Positions 7,010-16,768 are shown, counted from the stretch's first letter. The stretch is DNA of 64,000 bases from Nonlabens sp. (GCA_020630715.1 JAHDIQ010000001.1:62001-126000), one strand, 5' to 3'. Numbers and translations: made by a program. Notes: generated by a model not told the origin, from the sequence alone.

Positions 7010-10000
7010 CTAAAAAGTTATCCCAGCCTTCACCCCAAAACTTCTGGTCGTGGCATAGGACATATCTTCTACGCCACGCACAAATCCCTGACCTTGAACA
7101 GCGAGTTGTTCTGGATCAAAATGTGGGATCTCTGAAATCGAAAATAAGTTTCTTCCTATCACTGCTACTCTCATTTGAGCTCCATCATTAAATAATCCCA
7201 AAGCTCCTTTCTTCAAATCAAAAGAATACCCTATGGAAAATTGTCTCAATTTTAAAAAGCTAGCATTGTAAACATTGTTTTCCTCATGATTACGATCATA
7301 AAACTGACGGTAAAAACTCTCTGCACTTACTGCTGTTGTGTTAGGAACATAAACAGGATTATCTGCCGTTCCAGTATTTACAACACCATCTGCAATGATT
7401 CCTGCTTCTGGCCTGTTTGCAGTTTCCTCGAGTTGTCCACCTACTCCAGCTAGTGCCAGTGTTCTAGAAACTACAATACCACCATGTCGCCAGTCTAGTA
7501 AAAATGAAGCATCCCAATTCTTATAACTAAAACTATTATTGAAACCCATCGTAAAATCTGCGTTGTAATTTCCTAGTTTGCGCAGTTCTGGATCTGCAAT
7601 AAAACGGCCATCATCTGTAAGCACAAAATCACCATCTTCATTACGTAAATATCCTGTTCCATAAAGATCTCCTATGCGTCCGCCTTCTTCTACTTGATGC
7701 CATACCGTTTGATCTTGACTATCATAAACACGAGAGTAAGCCAGTGTTAAACGACCATCATCTTGTGGCAAATCTTCTACAATCGCTCTATTAGTAGAAA
7801 AGTTTACCGTAGAGTTCCATTGGAATTTTTCTGTTTGCACTGGGATGGCGTTTAAAACGATTTCAACACCAGTGTTTCTTACCGCACCAGCATTAACTAC
7901 TTGCTGGCTAAAACCTGATGAAACTGCAATAGGTAAAGATAAAATCTGGTCGCTGGTCAATGCATTATAATAAGTAAAGTCCAGATTCAATCGTTGTTTT
8001 AAAAACCTTAGATCAAAGCCCAATTCCACGCTAGATGTAAGTTCTGGTCGTAAATTTTTATTAGGAATAAAATCTTGATTTGTAAAAGTAGGTTGTGAAT
8101 TTACTGGCGTTTGTGAAATAAAAGTTCCTTGCGTCTGGAATGGATCCGTATCATTTCCTACCTGAGCATAACTGGCTCTGATCTTTGCAAAATCAATGAC
8201 TTTGGGTAATTCTACTACATTGCTTAAAATAAAACTACTAGAAATAGATGGATAGAAAAATGAAGTGTTATCTGCGGTGAATGGCGTCGCTAATGCACTA
8301 GACCAGTCGTTACGAGCAGTTAGATCTAGGTATAGAAATTTTTTGTAGTTCGCTTTCGCGAAAGCGTAAACACTATTAATCCTCTTTCTAGAAGTAAACC
8401 CAAAACTTTCAATCGGGCTCGCTGCATTATTCAATGAAAAAATACCAGGTTGTGCGAGACTGGTCGTTTGAATTTGAGTAGTAGAAGCCGTTTGATCCAG
8501 TCTATTTGCACCTAAACTCGCATCAAAACCGATATCACCCAATTGCTTTTTATAGTTCAATAAAAAATCAGTATTAATTTCACGATAGGTCACATCATGC
8601 TCTGCATAAGCACCATTACGAAATCTATTAGTAGAAAAAGCACGTAGGAATCTTCGTTTTTCATTGCTATAATCCATTCCAGTTCTCACTGTTGCGGTTA
8701 ATTCTGGTGTTAATTCTTGAGTTAAAGAAATATTTCCAAACAATCGATCACGATTAAAACTATTGCGGTTTTCATGAAGTATGAAATATGGATTATCAAA
8801 AAATGTGTAGTTAAAGGAATACTGCTGTACACCTTCCAGTCCTGGTTGCCAGTAATTTCTTAAGTTATCGATGTTTAAAGATCGTGGTCCCCATGCGACT
8901 AGTGAGTAATTTACATTTTCACTACCATATCCATTTGACGGTCTGTTATCAGAACCGCTATTCACGTAGTTAATACTAGATCTTATAATGGTTTTATCAC
9001 TAGGCGTGAAATTCAACTTAGCCGCAACAGTCTGACGATCCAGATTCACACCTGGTATAATACTTTCACTGCGTAAATCTGTAAAACTCAATCTATAATT
9101 ACCGTTTTCAAAACCATTTGAAACTGCGATGTTATTAATGAGTGTATGTCCCGTTTCATAAAAATTCTTCAAGTTATCTGGGTGACTATTGAAAGGTGTT
9201 GCTGTAATAGGTAATCCACTATATAAAGCGGTATCACCACCACGGACTACTGTTCCATCTGGTAAGGTTACTGGACTATCAAATTGAGGTATTAAAATTC
9301 CCTGATCCAGTCGTGGTCCCCATGAATAGGTAATGTTATCACTAACTCCACCACCTAGACCATCAACAAATTCAAAAAGGCCACCTTGACCTTGCCCGTA
9401 TTCGTTTTGGAATTGAGGTAATTGAAAAGCGGTATCTACAAAAAAGCTTGTGTTATAGGAAATTCCTAAACCTTGCTGTTTTCCACCGTTTTTAGTCTCA
9501 ATTATAATAGCACCATTTGCTGCTCTCGTTCCATAAAGAGCTGCGGCGGCAGGACCTTTTAAAACAGAAACACTAGCAATATCATCTTGATTGATTTCTC
9601 CAGCACCATTCCCGAAATCTACTTCCTGAAATCCAGCTGCTGCTTCATTAGAGAAATTAAATACCGTATTATTATTCACCGGCGTACCATCCACAATAAA
9701 TAGCGGATTATTATTTGAAAAACTAGCCTCACCACGTATGGTAATAGTAGAGGAAGAACCTACACCAGTAGCGCCAGGTGTTATGGATATCCCAGCAACT
9801 TTACCTGCAAGGTTATCTAACAAGTTAACCGCTTTTACCTCTTCAATTTGATTTTCATCAAGCGTTTGTACGGCATAACCTAGCTCGCGTTCTTTACGTT
9901 TTACACCTAAAGCTGTGACCACAATTTGATCTAAAGAATCGCCTTCTTCTAGAATTATAACCACAACGGCGTCATCTTGAACCGTGATGGTGTTTGTTTG

Positions 10001-10219
10001 ATATCCAATAAATGAAAACACTAAGGTTGCATTTTCTTGAACGGTAATCTCAAAGGTTCCTGTCTCACTAGTAGTGGTTCCATTACGTGTGCCTTGCTCA
10101 GACACGTTTGCAAAAGCAATGGGCTCGCCGTCTGAATCAATAACAGAACCTTTAATTAATATTTGTGCTGTTGTTATGCAACTGCACAACAATAGCATGA
10201 GTAGAGTAATTCTCTTCAT
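7010..10219 (-). CDS. SusC/RagA-family TonB-dependent outer-membrane transporter
   Basis: 1069 residues. A signal peptide (1-18) is followed by a carboxypeptidase-like regulatory domain (about 20-95, IKGSVIDSDGEPIAFANV to SFIGYQTNTI), a plug domain (about 105-230, with IRGEASFSNNNPLFIVDGTP and the ATRAANGAI-like turn near its end) and a long beta-barrel ending in SFGVKAGITF, the aromatic-terminated last strand. It should import a ligand captured by the SusD protein, driven by TonB. It follows the transferase gene by 48 bases. One palindromic repeat is read in the barrel as AFAKA. Confidence 0.95.
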   Translation of the reverse strand: MKRITLLMLLLCSCITTAQILIKGSVIDSDGEPIAFANVSEQGTRNGTTTSETGTFEITVQENATLVFSFIGYQTNTITVQDDAVVVIILEEGDSLDQIVVTALGVKRKERELGYAVQTLDENQIEEVKAVNLLDNLAGKVAGISITPGATGVGSSSTITIRGEASFSNNNPLFIVDGTPVNNNTVFNFSNEAAAGFQEVDFGNGAGEINQDDIASVSVLKGPAAAALYGTRAANGAIIIETKNGGKQQGLGISYNTSFFVDTAFQLPQFQNEYGQGQGGLFEFVDGLGGGVSDNITYSWGPRLDQGILIPQFDSPVTLPDGTVVRGGDTALYSGLPITATPFNSHPDNLKNFYETGHTLINNIAVSNGFENGNYRLSFTDLRSESIIPGVNLDRQTVAAKLNFTPSDKTIIRSSINYVNSGSDNRPSNGYGSENVNYSLVAWGPRSLNIDNLRNYWQPGLEGVQQYSFNYTFFDNPYFILHENRNSFNRDRLFGNISLTQELTPELTATVRTGMDYSNEKRRFLRAFSTNRFRNGAYAEHDVTYREINTDFLLNYKKQLGDIGFDASLGANRLDQTASTTQIQTTSLAQPGIFSLNNAASPIESFGFTSRKRINSVYAFAKANYKKFLYLDLTARNDWSSALATPFTADNTSFFYPSISSSFILSNVVELPKVIDFAKIRASYAQVGNDTDPFQTQGTFISQTPVNSQPTFTNQDFIPNKNLRPELTSSVELGFDLRFLKQRLNLDFTYYNALTSDQILSLPIAVSSGFSQQVVNAGAVRNTGVEIVLNAIPVQTEKFQWNSTVNFSTNRAIVEDLPQDDGRLTLAYSRVYDSQDQTVWHQVEEGGRIGDLYGTGYLRNEDGDFVLTDDGRFIADPELRKLGNYNADFTMGFNNSFSYKNWDASFLLDWRHGGIVVSRTLALAGVGGQLEETANRPEAGIIADGVVNTGTADNPVYVPNTTAVSAESFYRQFYDRNHEENNVYNASFLKLRQFSIGYSFDLKKGALGLFNDGAQMRVAVIGRNLFSISEIPHFDPEQLAVQGQGFVRGVEDMSYATTRSFGVKAGITF
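8351..8366. repeat. Palindromic repeat, copy 3
   Basis: Perfect core inside the SusC gene, read as AFAKA in a barrel strand. Confidence 0.95.
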
Positions 10220-10267
10220 GAAAGTTTTAAAAAATAATGATGGTATCCCCAGATTTGGGCTTAATCG

Positions 10268-10954
10268 TTAGGCTGCTTTAAGTCGTGGCGAGCCTTTATT
10301 TGCAGGTTGTAGTAATAAGACCTGTAGTTCTTTTAGGGAAAAGTGTTTGTGTTGAGTTCGCTTTTGCGAAAGCGTATTCAACAACAACCTAATGATCTTT
10401 ACACTAGTATCTTTACCTGCAAGAAAGTGTAGTAAATCTGTTGTGGAATCTATGTCTTGAAGTGATTGTAATACTAGAAGATTACCATTTTGATCATCTA
10501 TATATTGATGAAAAGCAACCGCTAAACTAGCTGTTTGCCACGGTAAATTTTGGAATTTTTGAGAATCAAAATGAGATCTATTTAATCCTATGAGATACAA
10601 TCCTCCATCATAAGACTTCCCTTTTACAGCATGACCATGTTGTAAATGTGCTGCAGCTTGTGTTATAAGATTAACAGTTAATAAAGGTGTATCATTCCCT
10701 AAACATATTACAGATTCATAACCAAATTCAAAAACATCTTGGATGGAATTTGTAAAACGACTGGCAAAAGTTTCGCCACGTTGTTCATTCTCAGTAAAAT
10801 GATAGTAATCATAACCAGTATACCGAATGGTATCTAGAACTTTTTTATTTAAAACATTCATCACTGAAACATCTGCAATAGATTTTCTAGTAGCATCTAC
10901 TTGTGCCGTCTGGGCAAAAAGTAAAATGGCGGTTTGTGAATGTTTTTGGTTCAT
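10268..10954 (-). CDS. TIGR04282-type glycosyltransferase (arsenosugar-associated, DUF2064)
   Basis: 228 residues with the nucleotide-diphospho-sugar transferase fold of the DUF2064/TIGR04282 group. The N-terminus AILLFAQTAQVDATRKSIAD is the nucleotide-binding start, CLGNDTPLLTVNLI replaces the usual GxDxPxL metal-binding motif, and SYDGGLYLIGL is the conserved DGGYxLxGL equivalent. NCBI names this family arsenosugar biosynthesis glycosyltransferase because it travels with ArsS; activity is inferred from that. Only one base separates it from the ArsS stop, so the two are cotranscribed. A palindromic repeat variant near the C-terminus is read as TLSQKR. Confidence 0.75.
   Translation of the reverse strand: MNQKHSQTAILLFAQTAQVDATRKSIADVSVMNVLNKKVLDTIRYTGYDYYHFTENEQRGETFASRFTNSIQDVFEFGYESVICLGNDTPLLTVNLITQAAAHLQHGHAVKGKSYDGGLYLIGLNRSHFDSQKFQNLPWQTASLAVAFHQYIDDQNGNLLVLQSLQDIDSTTDLLHFLAGKDTSVKIIRLLLNTLSQKRTQHKHFSLKELQVLLLQPANKGSPRLKAA
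10359..10374. repeat. Palindromic repeat, copy 4 (one mismatch)
   Basis: CGCTTTTGCGAAAGCG within the transferase gene, read in a different frame (TLSQKR). Confidence 0.85.
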
Positions 10955-10955
10955 A

Positions 10956-12023
10956 CTATGCGACTACGCCTTGACAACTGCTTCCTGCACCAGCAGTACA
11001 GCCATAACAGTGTTGTGAAATTTGGATCTTACGATTATTAATTAAATCCTCGTTATAATCATCAATATGCTGAATCTTATTGTCGATTTTGAGATCAAGC
11101 ATCTGGTTAAAATCACAATCATACAACCAGCCATCCCATGAAATGGAAATGGTATTAGTACACATCACATTTTCTACAGCCGCAGGATTGTAAGCTTCTA
11201 CTAGCGCATACATATAATCTTCATAGTTTTCACTAGCGACTAAGTAATCTAAGAAACGTGCAATAGGTAAATTAGTTATGGCAAAAAGATTGTGGAACTG
11301 AATGCCAAAATCTTCTAATAGCGCAGCTTTCATTTCTTTTTCCATACTGGCCTGATCTCCTGGAAGATAAGCTCCACTAGGATTATAGACTAAGTCTAGT
11401 TTTAAATCACTTCCTGGCATTCCATAACCACGGTCATTTAATTCTTGAAGTGCTTTTATAGACTTGTCAAAAACACCATCACCACGTTGTTTATCTGTTT
11501 TTCCACGAGTCCAGTGTGGCATGGAACTCACTACATGAATATTGTGTTTCTTAAAGAAATCCGGTAAATCATAATACTTAGGATTTGCTCTTATGATCGT
11601 AAGATTAGATCGTACAATAAAATCTTTAATTCCGGCCGCGCTGGCTTCTTCTACAAAGTATCTAAAATCTGGATTCATTTCTGGTGCACCACCGGTTAAA
11701 TCTAGTGTATGTGCGCCAGTAGTTTTGATCACCTCAACGATTTTATCCATCGTTTCACGAGTCATGATTTCCTTGCGATCTGGTCCAGCATCTACATGAC
11801 AATGTGCACAAACCTGATTACACATATAACCTACATTCACCTGGATAATCTCTAATTTATTAGGTCGCAATGGAAACTGATCTGTTGTTTCCTTTATTTT
11901 TTTTGCAAATGAAGGTAATTCACCATTAGAAAATGGTTCACCATTAAGGATTTCCATTTGCTTATTGATATTTGCTAAATCACTTGCTCTCTTTTTTAGA
12001 GAGGTTTTAGTATTTACAGCCAT
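10956..12023 (-). CDS. arsS: Arsenosugar biosynthesis-type radical SAM protein ArsS
   Basis: 355 residues. The radical SAM cluster motif CNQVCAHC (Cys68, 72, 75) is followed by HVDAGPDRKEIM, and LDLTGGAPEMNP carries the SAM-binding glycines. The C-terminal DUF3641 domain ends with a cysteine-rich tail, CYGCTAGAGSSCQG; in some relatives one of these positions is selenocysteine, here all are Cys. Family knowledge: ArsS-type enzymes are thought to transfer a deoxyadenosyl group to methylated arsenic to form arsenosugar precursors. No arsM methyltransferase is present in the window, so the arsenic role is inferred from the family and neighbours. Confidence 0.85.
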   Translation of the reverse strand: MAVNTKTSLKKRASDLANINKQMEILNGEPFSNGELPSFAKKIKETTDQFPLRPNKLEIIQVNVGYMCNQVCAHCHVDAGPDRKEIMTRETMDKIVEVIKTTGAHTLDLTGGAPEMNPDFRYFVEEASAAGIKDFIVRSNLTIIRANPKYYDLPDFFKKHNIHVVSSMPHWTRGKTDKQRGDGVFDKSIKALQELNDRGYGMPGSDLKLDLVYNPSGAYLPGDQASMEKEMKAALLEDFGIQFHNLFAITNLPIARFLDYLVASENYEDYMYALVEAYNPAAVENVMCTNTISISWDGWLYDCDFNQMLDLKIDNKIQHIDDYNEDLINNRKIQISQHCYGCTAGAGSSCQGVVA

Positions 12024-12426
12024 ATAAAATGGTTTCTTTTTTATAGTTACGTAATTATCGTAAATCTGGTTTGCATATTTAGCGAGAATATCTCACAAAA
12101 TAATCACTATTACTAATAAAGTCAGTTTTGAGAGGTAAAATGTACCATGTCGCGGGAAGAATTTAAAAGGATATATGATTAAGATGTGAACCACTAATTT
12201 TTACAGGTGCATACCTACGCATGCATTCGTAAAATACGTTTCAAAGCTTTTTTAAGCAGTCTAATCAAATATCAAAATAAATGGCTATCACCATTTTCTA
12301 GGAAACGCCATTTTAGCTCCTTCTATAAAACACATATTGCTTTAAAAAGATCCCGATGAATCTGCTTGGGCAGATTATCGGGATAAGCGATACGTGCGAC
12401 TTTGCTATGCAAAGTCAACATCCTGC
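12024..12426. other. 403-base gap between arsS and the peroxidase-like gene
   Basis: Holds two hairpins near its right end (12350-12384 and 12398-12416), which lie downstream of the peroxidase-like gene. The rest (12024-12340) should contain the arsS promoter, but no clear TAnnTTTG box was found in the arsS direction, and no gene or RNA was recognised. Confidence 0.6.
12343..12384 (-). terminator. Terminator-like hairpin after the peroxidase-like gene
   Basis: On the minus strand ATCCCGATAATCTGC pairs with GCAGATT-ATCGGGAT (one bulge), followed by CTTTTTAAA. A second perfect hairpin, GACTTTGC-ATA-GCAAAGTC (12398-12416), comes just before it. Confidence 0.7.
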
Positions 12427-12762
12427 TTACATCTCTAATTTATTCACTTTATTCATCATTTGAACTCCATGAACTAATGTTGCACCACCTTGAATGGCTC
12501 CAGCTACGTGAACGGCTTCCATCATTTCCTCTTTAGTAATTCCACGTTTTAATCCATCGCTAGTATAAGCGTCTATACAATACGGACAATGAACTGTGTG
12601 CGATACCGCCAGTGCTATTAGTGATTTCTCTCTTGCCGTTAATGCGCCTTCTTCAAACACTTTACCGTAATATTCAAAGAACTTCTCTCCTAACTCTTCA
12701 CTCCAGTCTGTTATATTTCCAAATTTCTTGAGATCCTTAGGATCGTAATAGGTCTTTTGCAT
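12427..12762 (-). CDS. Arsenosugar-associated peroxidase-like protein (carboxymuconolactone decarboxylase family)
   Basis: 111 residues of the AhpD/CMD fold. HTVHCPYCIDAYTSDGLKRG carries the redox pair Cys59 and Cys62 with the nearby histidine, and MMEAVHVAGAIQGGATLVHG is the second conserved helix. The sequence resembles the TIGR04169 group that accompanies arsS. It may act as a thiol-dependent peroxidase or reductase; this is inferred. It is transcribed toward arsS but separated from it by 403 bases with terminator-like hairpins, so it is likely a separate unit at the head of the cluster. Confidence 0.8.
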   Translation of the reverse strand: MQKTYYDPKDLKKFGNITDWSEELGEKFFEYYGKVFEEGALTAREKSLIALAVSHTVHCPYCIDAYTSDGLKRGITKEEMMEAVHVAGAIQGGATLVHGVQMMNKVNKLEM

Positions 12763-12808
12763 GTGATGTTTTTTTTAAGATTCTAAAACTAAAACATATT
12801 GAATTAAA

Positions 12809-12836
12809 AAACCTCTTTCAAAAAAGAAAGAGGTTT
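12809..12836 (-). terminator. Terminator of the minus-strand starch operon
   Basis: AAACCTCTTTC pairs with GAAAGAGGTTT (11 bp) 25 bases after the last GH13 gene. A-runs on the plus strand give a T-run for minus-strand transcripts. Confidence 0.85.
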
Positions 12837-12860
12837 AAATTTTAATTACTTTATTTCCTA

Positions 12861-14291
12861 TTACTTGACATCTAGCAATAGATATTCATAAGGATGCAAC
12901 GTGATTTCTTGACCTTTTGAAATTGACATTTGATCCTTATTCATAAGGTTAGTTGCAGTAGCATTAAGGTCATTAACCTTAAATACTATTGAATCATCAC
13001 TTAGATTTGCCATATAAATGATATGATCATCTCCTTTTGACCTTTTAATTGCATAAATCTGATCATCTGCCGTAGTGGTTAATCTTTCATAACTAGCTGC
13101 TTCCTTTCCACCTTTCAGTGCTGGATGGTTTTGTTTTAGATCACCTAACTTTTCCATCATTTCCCATACATTTCCTTTTTCTTTTGGGATCATATCCTTT
13201 TCAAAAAACTTCAAACGATGATCCATTCCATATTCCTGACCAGAATAGATCAATGGCATTCCTGGAATCATATATTGAAAGCTTAACATTAACTCACTGG
13301 CATCTCCCATACGTTCTTTTACAGTACCATTCCATGAATTTTCATCATGGTTAGTAATGAAATTCATTAAAATATCGTCTGCTTGATAATTTTGCTGATT
13401 ACGTTTCATGTATTCATCCCATTCTGTTACAGGCTTTTTACCTTGAGCTAATTCATTCATAAGATGATGACCTTCCCAATTATATCCCATATCAAAAGCT
13501 TCATAAAACAAATCTTTTTTCTCACTTTCGGCTAGCATGAACAATTCTTTGTCTTGTTCTAATTCTTTAACTGCATAGTTCCAAAACTCAATAGGAACTT
13601 CATGAGCTACATCACAACGGAAACCGTCGATATTATGATTCTCTACCCAGTATTTCATAGACGCTGTCATTGCTTTCCATACGTCTTTATTTTCATAGTT
13701 TAAATCTGCGGTGTCTGTCCAGTCTGTTCCTGCTGGATGTATGATCTCACCATTTTCATTTTGTGTATAATACTCTGGATGTTTATCGATCCACCAGTTG
13801 TCCCAGCCCGTATGATTTGCTACCCAATCTAGTATGACATACATCCCATTATCATGAGCTGTTTCTATCAATTTATCTAGATCTCCCTTAGTACCAAATT
13901 CTGGATTCACTTTCTCATAATCTGCGATGCTGTAGTAACTACCTAAGTATTTTTCACGCTCTTTAGGATCTTCTATATCATGCACCATTAAATCGCCTTT
14001 TGCTTTTCTATTCTTTTCAGAAATAGGGAATACCGGCATTAACCAGATTACTTTAACACCTAATTTCTTAAGCTCTGGAATATCCTTAGTAAACTCATTA
14101 AAAGTACCTGCATCAGAATACTGTCTGATGTTAGCTTCATAGATAATGGCGTTTTCTAATTCACTATGATTATATGGTTTAAAACTGCTCTCTACGGTAG
14201 TAGTAGCTTCTTGTTCATCATGATCTTTTAAAGCTTCTTTACAAGAGACTAAAAGGACCATTACTGCAAATAGGAAACTGATTTTCTTCAT
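12861..14291 (-). CDS. Alpha-amylase family (GH13) lipoprotein
   Basis: 476 residues: a lipoprotein signal with lipobox Cys17 (LLVSC), then one GH13 catalytic barrel and a short C-terminal beta domain. The catalytic triad is visible: Asp227 in DGFRCD, Glu255 in FMLAE and Asp316 in ITNHDE. It should hydrolyse alpha-1,4 glucan oligomers at a membrane surface, outer membrane or periplasmic side. It is the last of three consecutive GH13 genes, two bases after the previous one, in the operon run from the MFS transporter. The closest role is an alpha-amylase or maltogenic enzyme; linkage and product length cannot be read from sequence. Confidence 0.9.
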   Translation of the reverse strand: MKKISFLFAVMVLLVSCKEALKDHDEQEATTTVESSFKPYNHSELENAIIYEANIRQYSDAGTFNEFTKDIPELKKLGVKVIWLMPVFPISEKNRKAKGDLMVHDIEDPKEREKYLGSYYSIADYEKVNPEFGTKGDLDKLIETAHDNGMYVILDWVANHTGWDNWWIDKHPEYYTQNENGEIIHPAGTDWTDTADLNYENKDVWKAMTASMKYWVENHNIDGFRCDVAHEVPIEFWNYAVKELEQDKELFMLAESEKKDLFYEAFDMGYNWEGHHLMNELAQGKKPVTEWDEYMKRNQQNYQADDILMNFITNHDENSWNGTVKERMGDASELMLSFQYMIPGMPLIYSGQEYGMDHRLKFFEKDMIPKEKGNVWEMMEKLGDLKQNHPALKGGKEAASYERLTTTADDQIYAIKRSKGDDHIIYMANLSDDSIVFKVNDLNATATNLMNKDQMSISKGQEITLHPYEYLLLDVK

Positions 14292-14293
14292 TA

Positions 14294-16654
14294 TTATTTT
14301 TCTTTATTCTTAGTTTGTATGATTGCAAAATTGCGTGCTTTCACTTGGTAATTTGTATCTGATTCTAAAGTATTTAAGGTAGTAACCTCTTGATTTTCAA
14401 ATTGCGCTTTACCAGCAATATTGAGCATTACCGCATTTTCATTGTAGAAAACGATGGTTTCTTCGTTAAAATAGCTGCGTTTTATCCCTAGTAATCCACC
14501 ATTCTCCACCACTACTTCTGTAGTACCATATAACAATGACATACTATTGCGACGCATTTTTACTAGTTGCGTCACAAGTTCGCGTAACTGATTTTCTCGC
14601 TGTGATAAATTATCAAATTTCATCATTCTACGGTTATCTGGATCGTTTGCTCCTATACTTCCATATTCATCACCATAGTAAATAACAGGAACACCAGGAA
14701 TAGTCATGTTAAACGCTTGCAACATTCCTAAACGGTCATAGGCACTTTCGTCGCTCATTCCTATATCTCTGGTCCATCCAGCAGCTTTAGCATCTTCATC
14801 AAATTTCACATCACCACTGGCATAGCTAATAAATCTCGCTCTATCCTGATTTCCAGATATATTTCCCATCAGGTGATGATGGCCATAGTATTCTAATCCT
14901 TTTAGTAGTGTTTCAGTAAGATTGCTGTAGTCGTTGTCCGCTTTCGCGAAAGCGGAAACAGCAGCATCATACTGGTTAAAATCAAACTGCCCGTCTAACA
15001 TTCCAGTGCTCACATAACTGCGTATCAAATCATACGAGCCGTAGGTCTCACCGATTTGATAAATAGGACGATCTGTTTGTTCTCTGATTTTTTTTGTAAG
15101 TGTGCGCCAGTAAATTTCTGGAACATGTTTTGTCGCATCATGACGGAAGCCATCTAACTTATAATTTGTAACCCAATGCAAAGCACTATCTACCATAACA
15201 TTTGTCACTTCTGGATCTTCTAGATTTAAGGTAGGCATAAAGGTGTCAAACCACGTAGTTAAACGCTGGTCATCCCAGCGCTCTGTATTTAAACTACCGT
15301 CTGGCAAATACAGATTTGTTGCCCATTCTGGATGTTTCTTATACACTGGATGTTCCTCGTGAACGTGATTTGCGACGTAGTCTAAGATCACATTCATATC
15401 ACGTTTGTGAGCTGCGTCAATCAATTCTTTAAGTACTTTTTCATCACCAAAACGATAATCCACCTTTGTGCTAGATACCGGCCAGTATCCATGATAACCG
15501 CTAAATTTTGTACGTGGTTCTGGCCATAGACCGTAGGCACCTTCTGGATTTTGGGTGATAGGTGATAACCAGATGGTATTGATACCTAGTTGTTCAAAAT
15601 AACCATCGTTAATTTTTTGCAATACACCAGCCAGATCACCGCCTTTATAGTTGGCTTGTGGTAGGATTTCTGGATCGTCTACTGGTTTTGTGTTGCTAGG
15701 ATCTCCATCTAAAAAACGATCTACCATCATAAAATACAACACTTGATTGTGAAAATCATTACGCGCTAATTGAGATGGATCTTTAACCACCTGACCATTT
15801 TGAACTGGAATGAGTAAATCATTAGTGCGTCCATTTTTATCACTGGCATACACACGAACTAATTGAGTGGTTGCCGTACGATTTGAAAAATCCTTTTCTG
15901 GTAGATTTACGGTGTAGGTGTTTCCTTGCTTTGTAGTTTCTACTAGTTGGTTTTCATAAAGAACTAATACATTATCTAAATCGCCTGAGGTTGTAAATGT
16001 AAATCCTTCATCTAGGATTTCTCCATAGGATAATTGTGCTGGTGTTGCCTTACTAGAGTTATCAATAATTCGATTAAAACCGCCCATACCATTACTTACA
16101 ATATCATTTTCCTGACCAGTCATTCTTTCTTCCTGACCATCTTTCATGAAAATGTACTGAAATTTGCCTTGAGGTACGGTGGCATAATAAACTAGTTTAT
16201 TACCTTCTTTTTCTAAATCTACTGGTGCCCAATTTGTAAACTCACCTTTTAGTTGAACATTCTCATTATTTGCATCACCATAATAATATATTGGGAAGGT
16301 TTTAGATGTGGATTTATAAACTGGAATGTCGTTGCGTATTCCATCTGTCCATAAGGTGATGTGGGAAACAAACGGAGCATACATTTTATCTTCTACATCT
16401 TCCATTTCAAAGGTTAAAGCTAAATCTGTATGTAAACCTTCTCTTACCACAATGCCTTCACCAAAACTTACACTATCAGGCTTTACATCACCTAAATAAT
16501 CGGCAAATACTAAATCAGTATTATCATTGCTACTTTCATAAACGGGCGACGTTATCACTTCAATAACACTAGATCTTATGTCGTTATAGCTATTTTTTTT
16601 ATCGCCACAACTTATTGCCGTTATGGCGACTAGTAATGCAATTACTTTTTTCAT
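14294..16654 (-). CDS. GH13 amylase-type lipoprotein with long N-terminal beta domains
   Basis: 786 residues. Lipobox Cys16 (ITAISC) is followed by about 280 residues of beta-sandwich modules; the stretch VQLKGEFTNWAPVDLEKEG to FQYIFMKDG (134-171) looks like a CBM48/E-set glycan-binding fold. The catalytic barrel has Asp506 (DGFRHD), Glu536 (QIGE) and Asp604 (SGNQD, where most family members have NHD). A relation to cyclomaltodextrinase or neopullulanase-type enzymes is likely. It sits in the minus-strand maltodextrin operon. A palindromic repeat in the barrel is read as AFAKA. Confidence 0.88.
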   Translation of the reverse strand: MKKVIALLVAITAISCGDKKNSYNDIRSSVIEVITSPVYESSNDNTDLVFADYLGDVKPDSVSFGEGIVVREGLHTDLALTFEMEDVEDKMYAPFVSHITLWTDGIRNDIPVYKSTSKTFPIYYYGDANNENVQLKGEFTNWAPVDLEKEGNKLVYYATVPQGKFQYIFMKDGQEERMTGQENDIVSNGMGGFNRIIDNSSKATPAQLSYGEILDEGFTFTTSGDLDNVLVLYENQLVETTKQGNTYTVNLPEKDFSNRTATTQLVRVYASDKNGRTNDLLIPVQNGQVVKDPSQLARNDFHNQVLYFMMVDRFLDGDPSNTKPVDDPEILPQANYKGGDLAGVLQKINDGYFEQLGINTIWLSPITQNPEGAYGLWPEPRTKFSGYHGYWPVSSTKVDYRFGDEKVLKELIDAAHKRDMNVILDYVANHVHEEHPVYKKHPEWATNLYLPDGSLNTERWDDQRLTTWFDTFMPTLNLEDPEVTNVMVDSALHWVTNYKLDGFRHDATKHVPEIYWRTLTKKIREQTDRPIYQIGETYGSYDLIRSYVSTGMLDGQFDFNQYDAAVSAFAKADNDYSNLTETLLKGLEYYGHHHLMGNISGNQDRARFISYASGDVKFDEDAKAAGWTRDIGMSDESAYDRLGMLQAFNMTIPGVPVIYYGDEYGSIGANDPDNRRMMKFDNLSQRENQLRELVTQLVKMRRNSMSLLYGTTEVVVENGGLLGIKRSYFNEETIVFYNENAVMLNIAGKAQFENQEVTTLNTLESDTNYQVKARNFAIIQTKNKEK
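14939..14954. repeat. Palindromic repeat, copy 5
   Basis: Perfect core inside the second GH13 gene, read as AFAKA. Confidence 0.95.
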
Positions 16655-16731
16655 TCTCTTTTCTTTTCTAACCCAACCTCACATGTCTAGGAGACCTGTG
16701 AGGTTAGCTATTTTTTTTCTATTGTCTAAAT

Positions 16732-16764
16732 AAACCCCAAAGGTTTGCGAAACCTTTAGGGTTT
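16732..16764. repeat. Hairpin pair after the neopullulanase gene
   Basis: AAACCCCAAAGGTT-TGCG-AAACCTTTAGGGTTT forms a long stem just after the stop of the neopullulanase-like gene; a second inverted repeat (AACCTCACA ... TGTGAGGTT) lies at 16673-16705. Either may dampen read-through into the two distal GH13 genes or stabilise the mRNA end. Confidence 0.6.
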
Positions 16765-16768
16765 GGTG

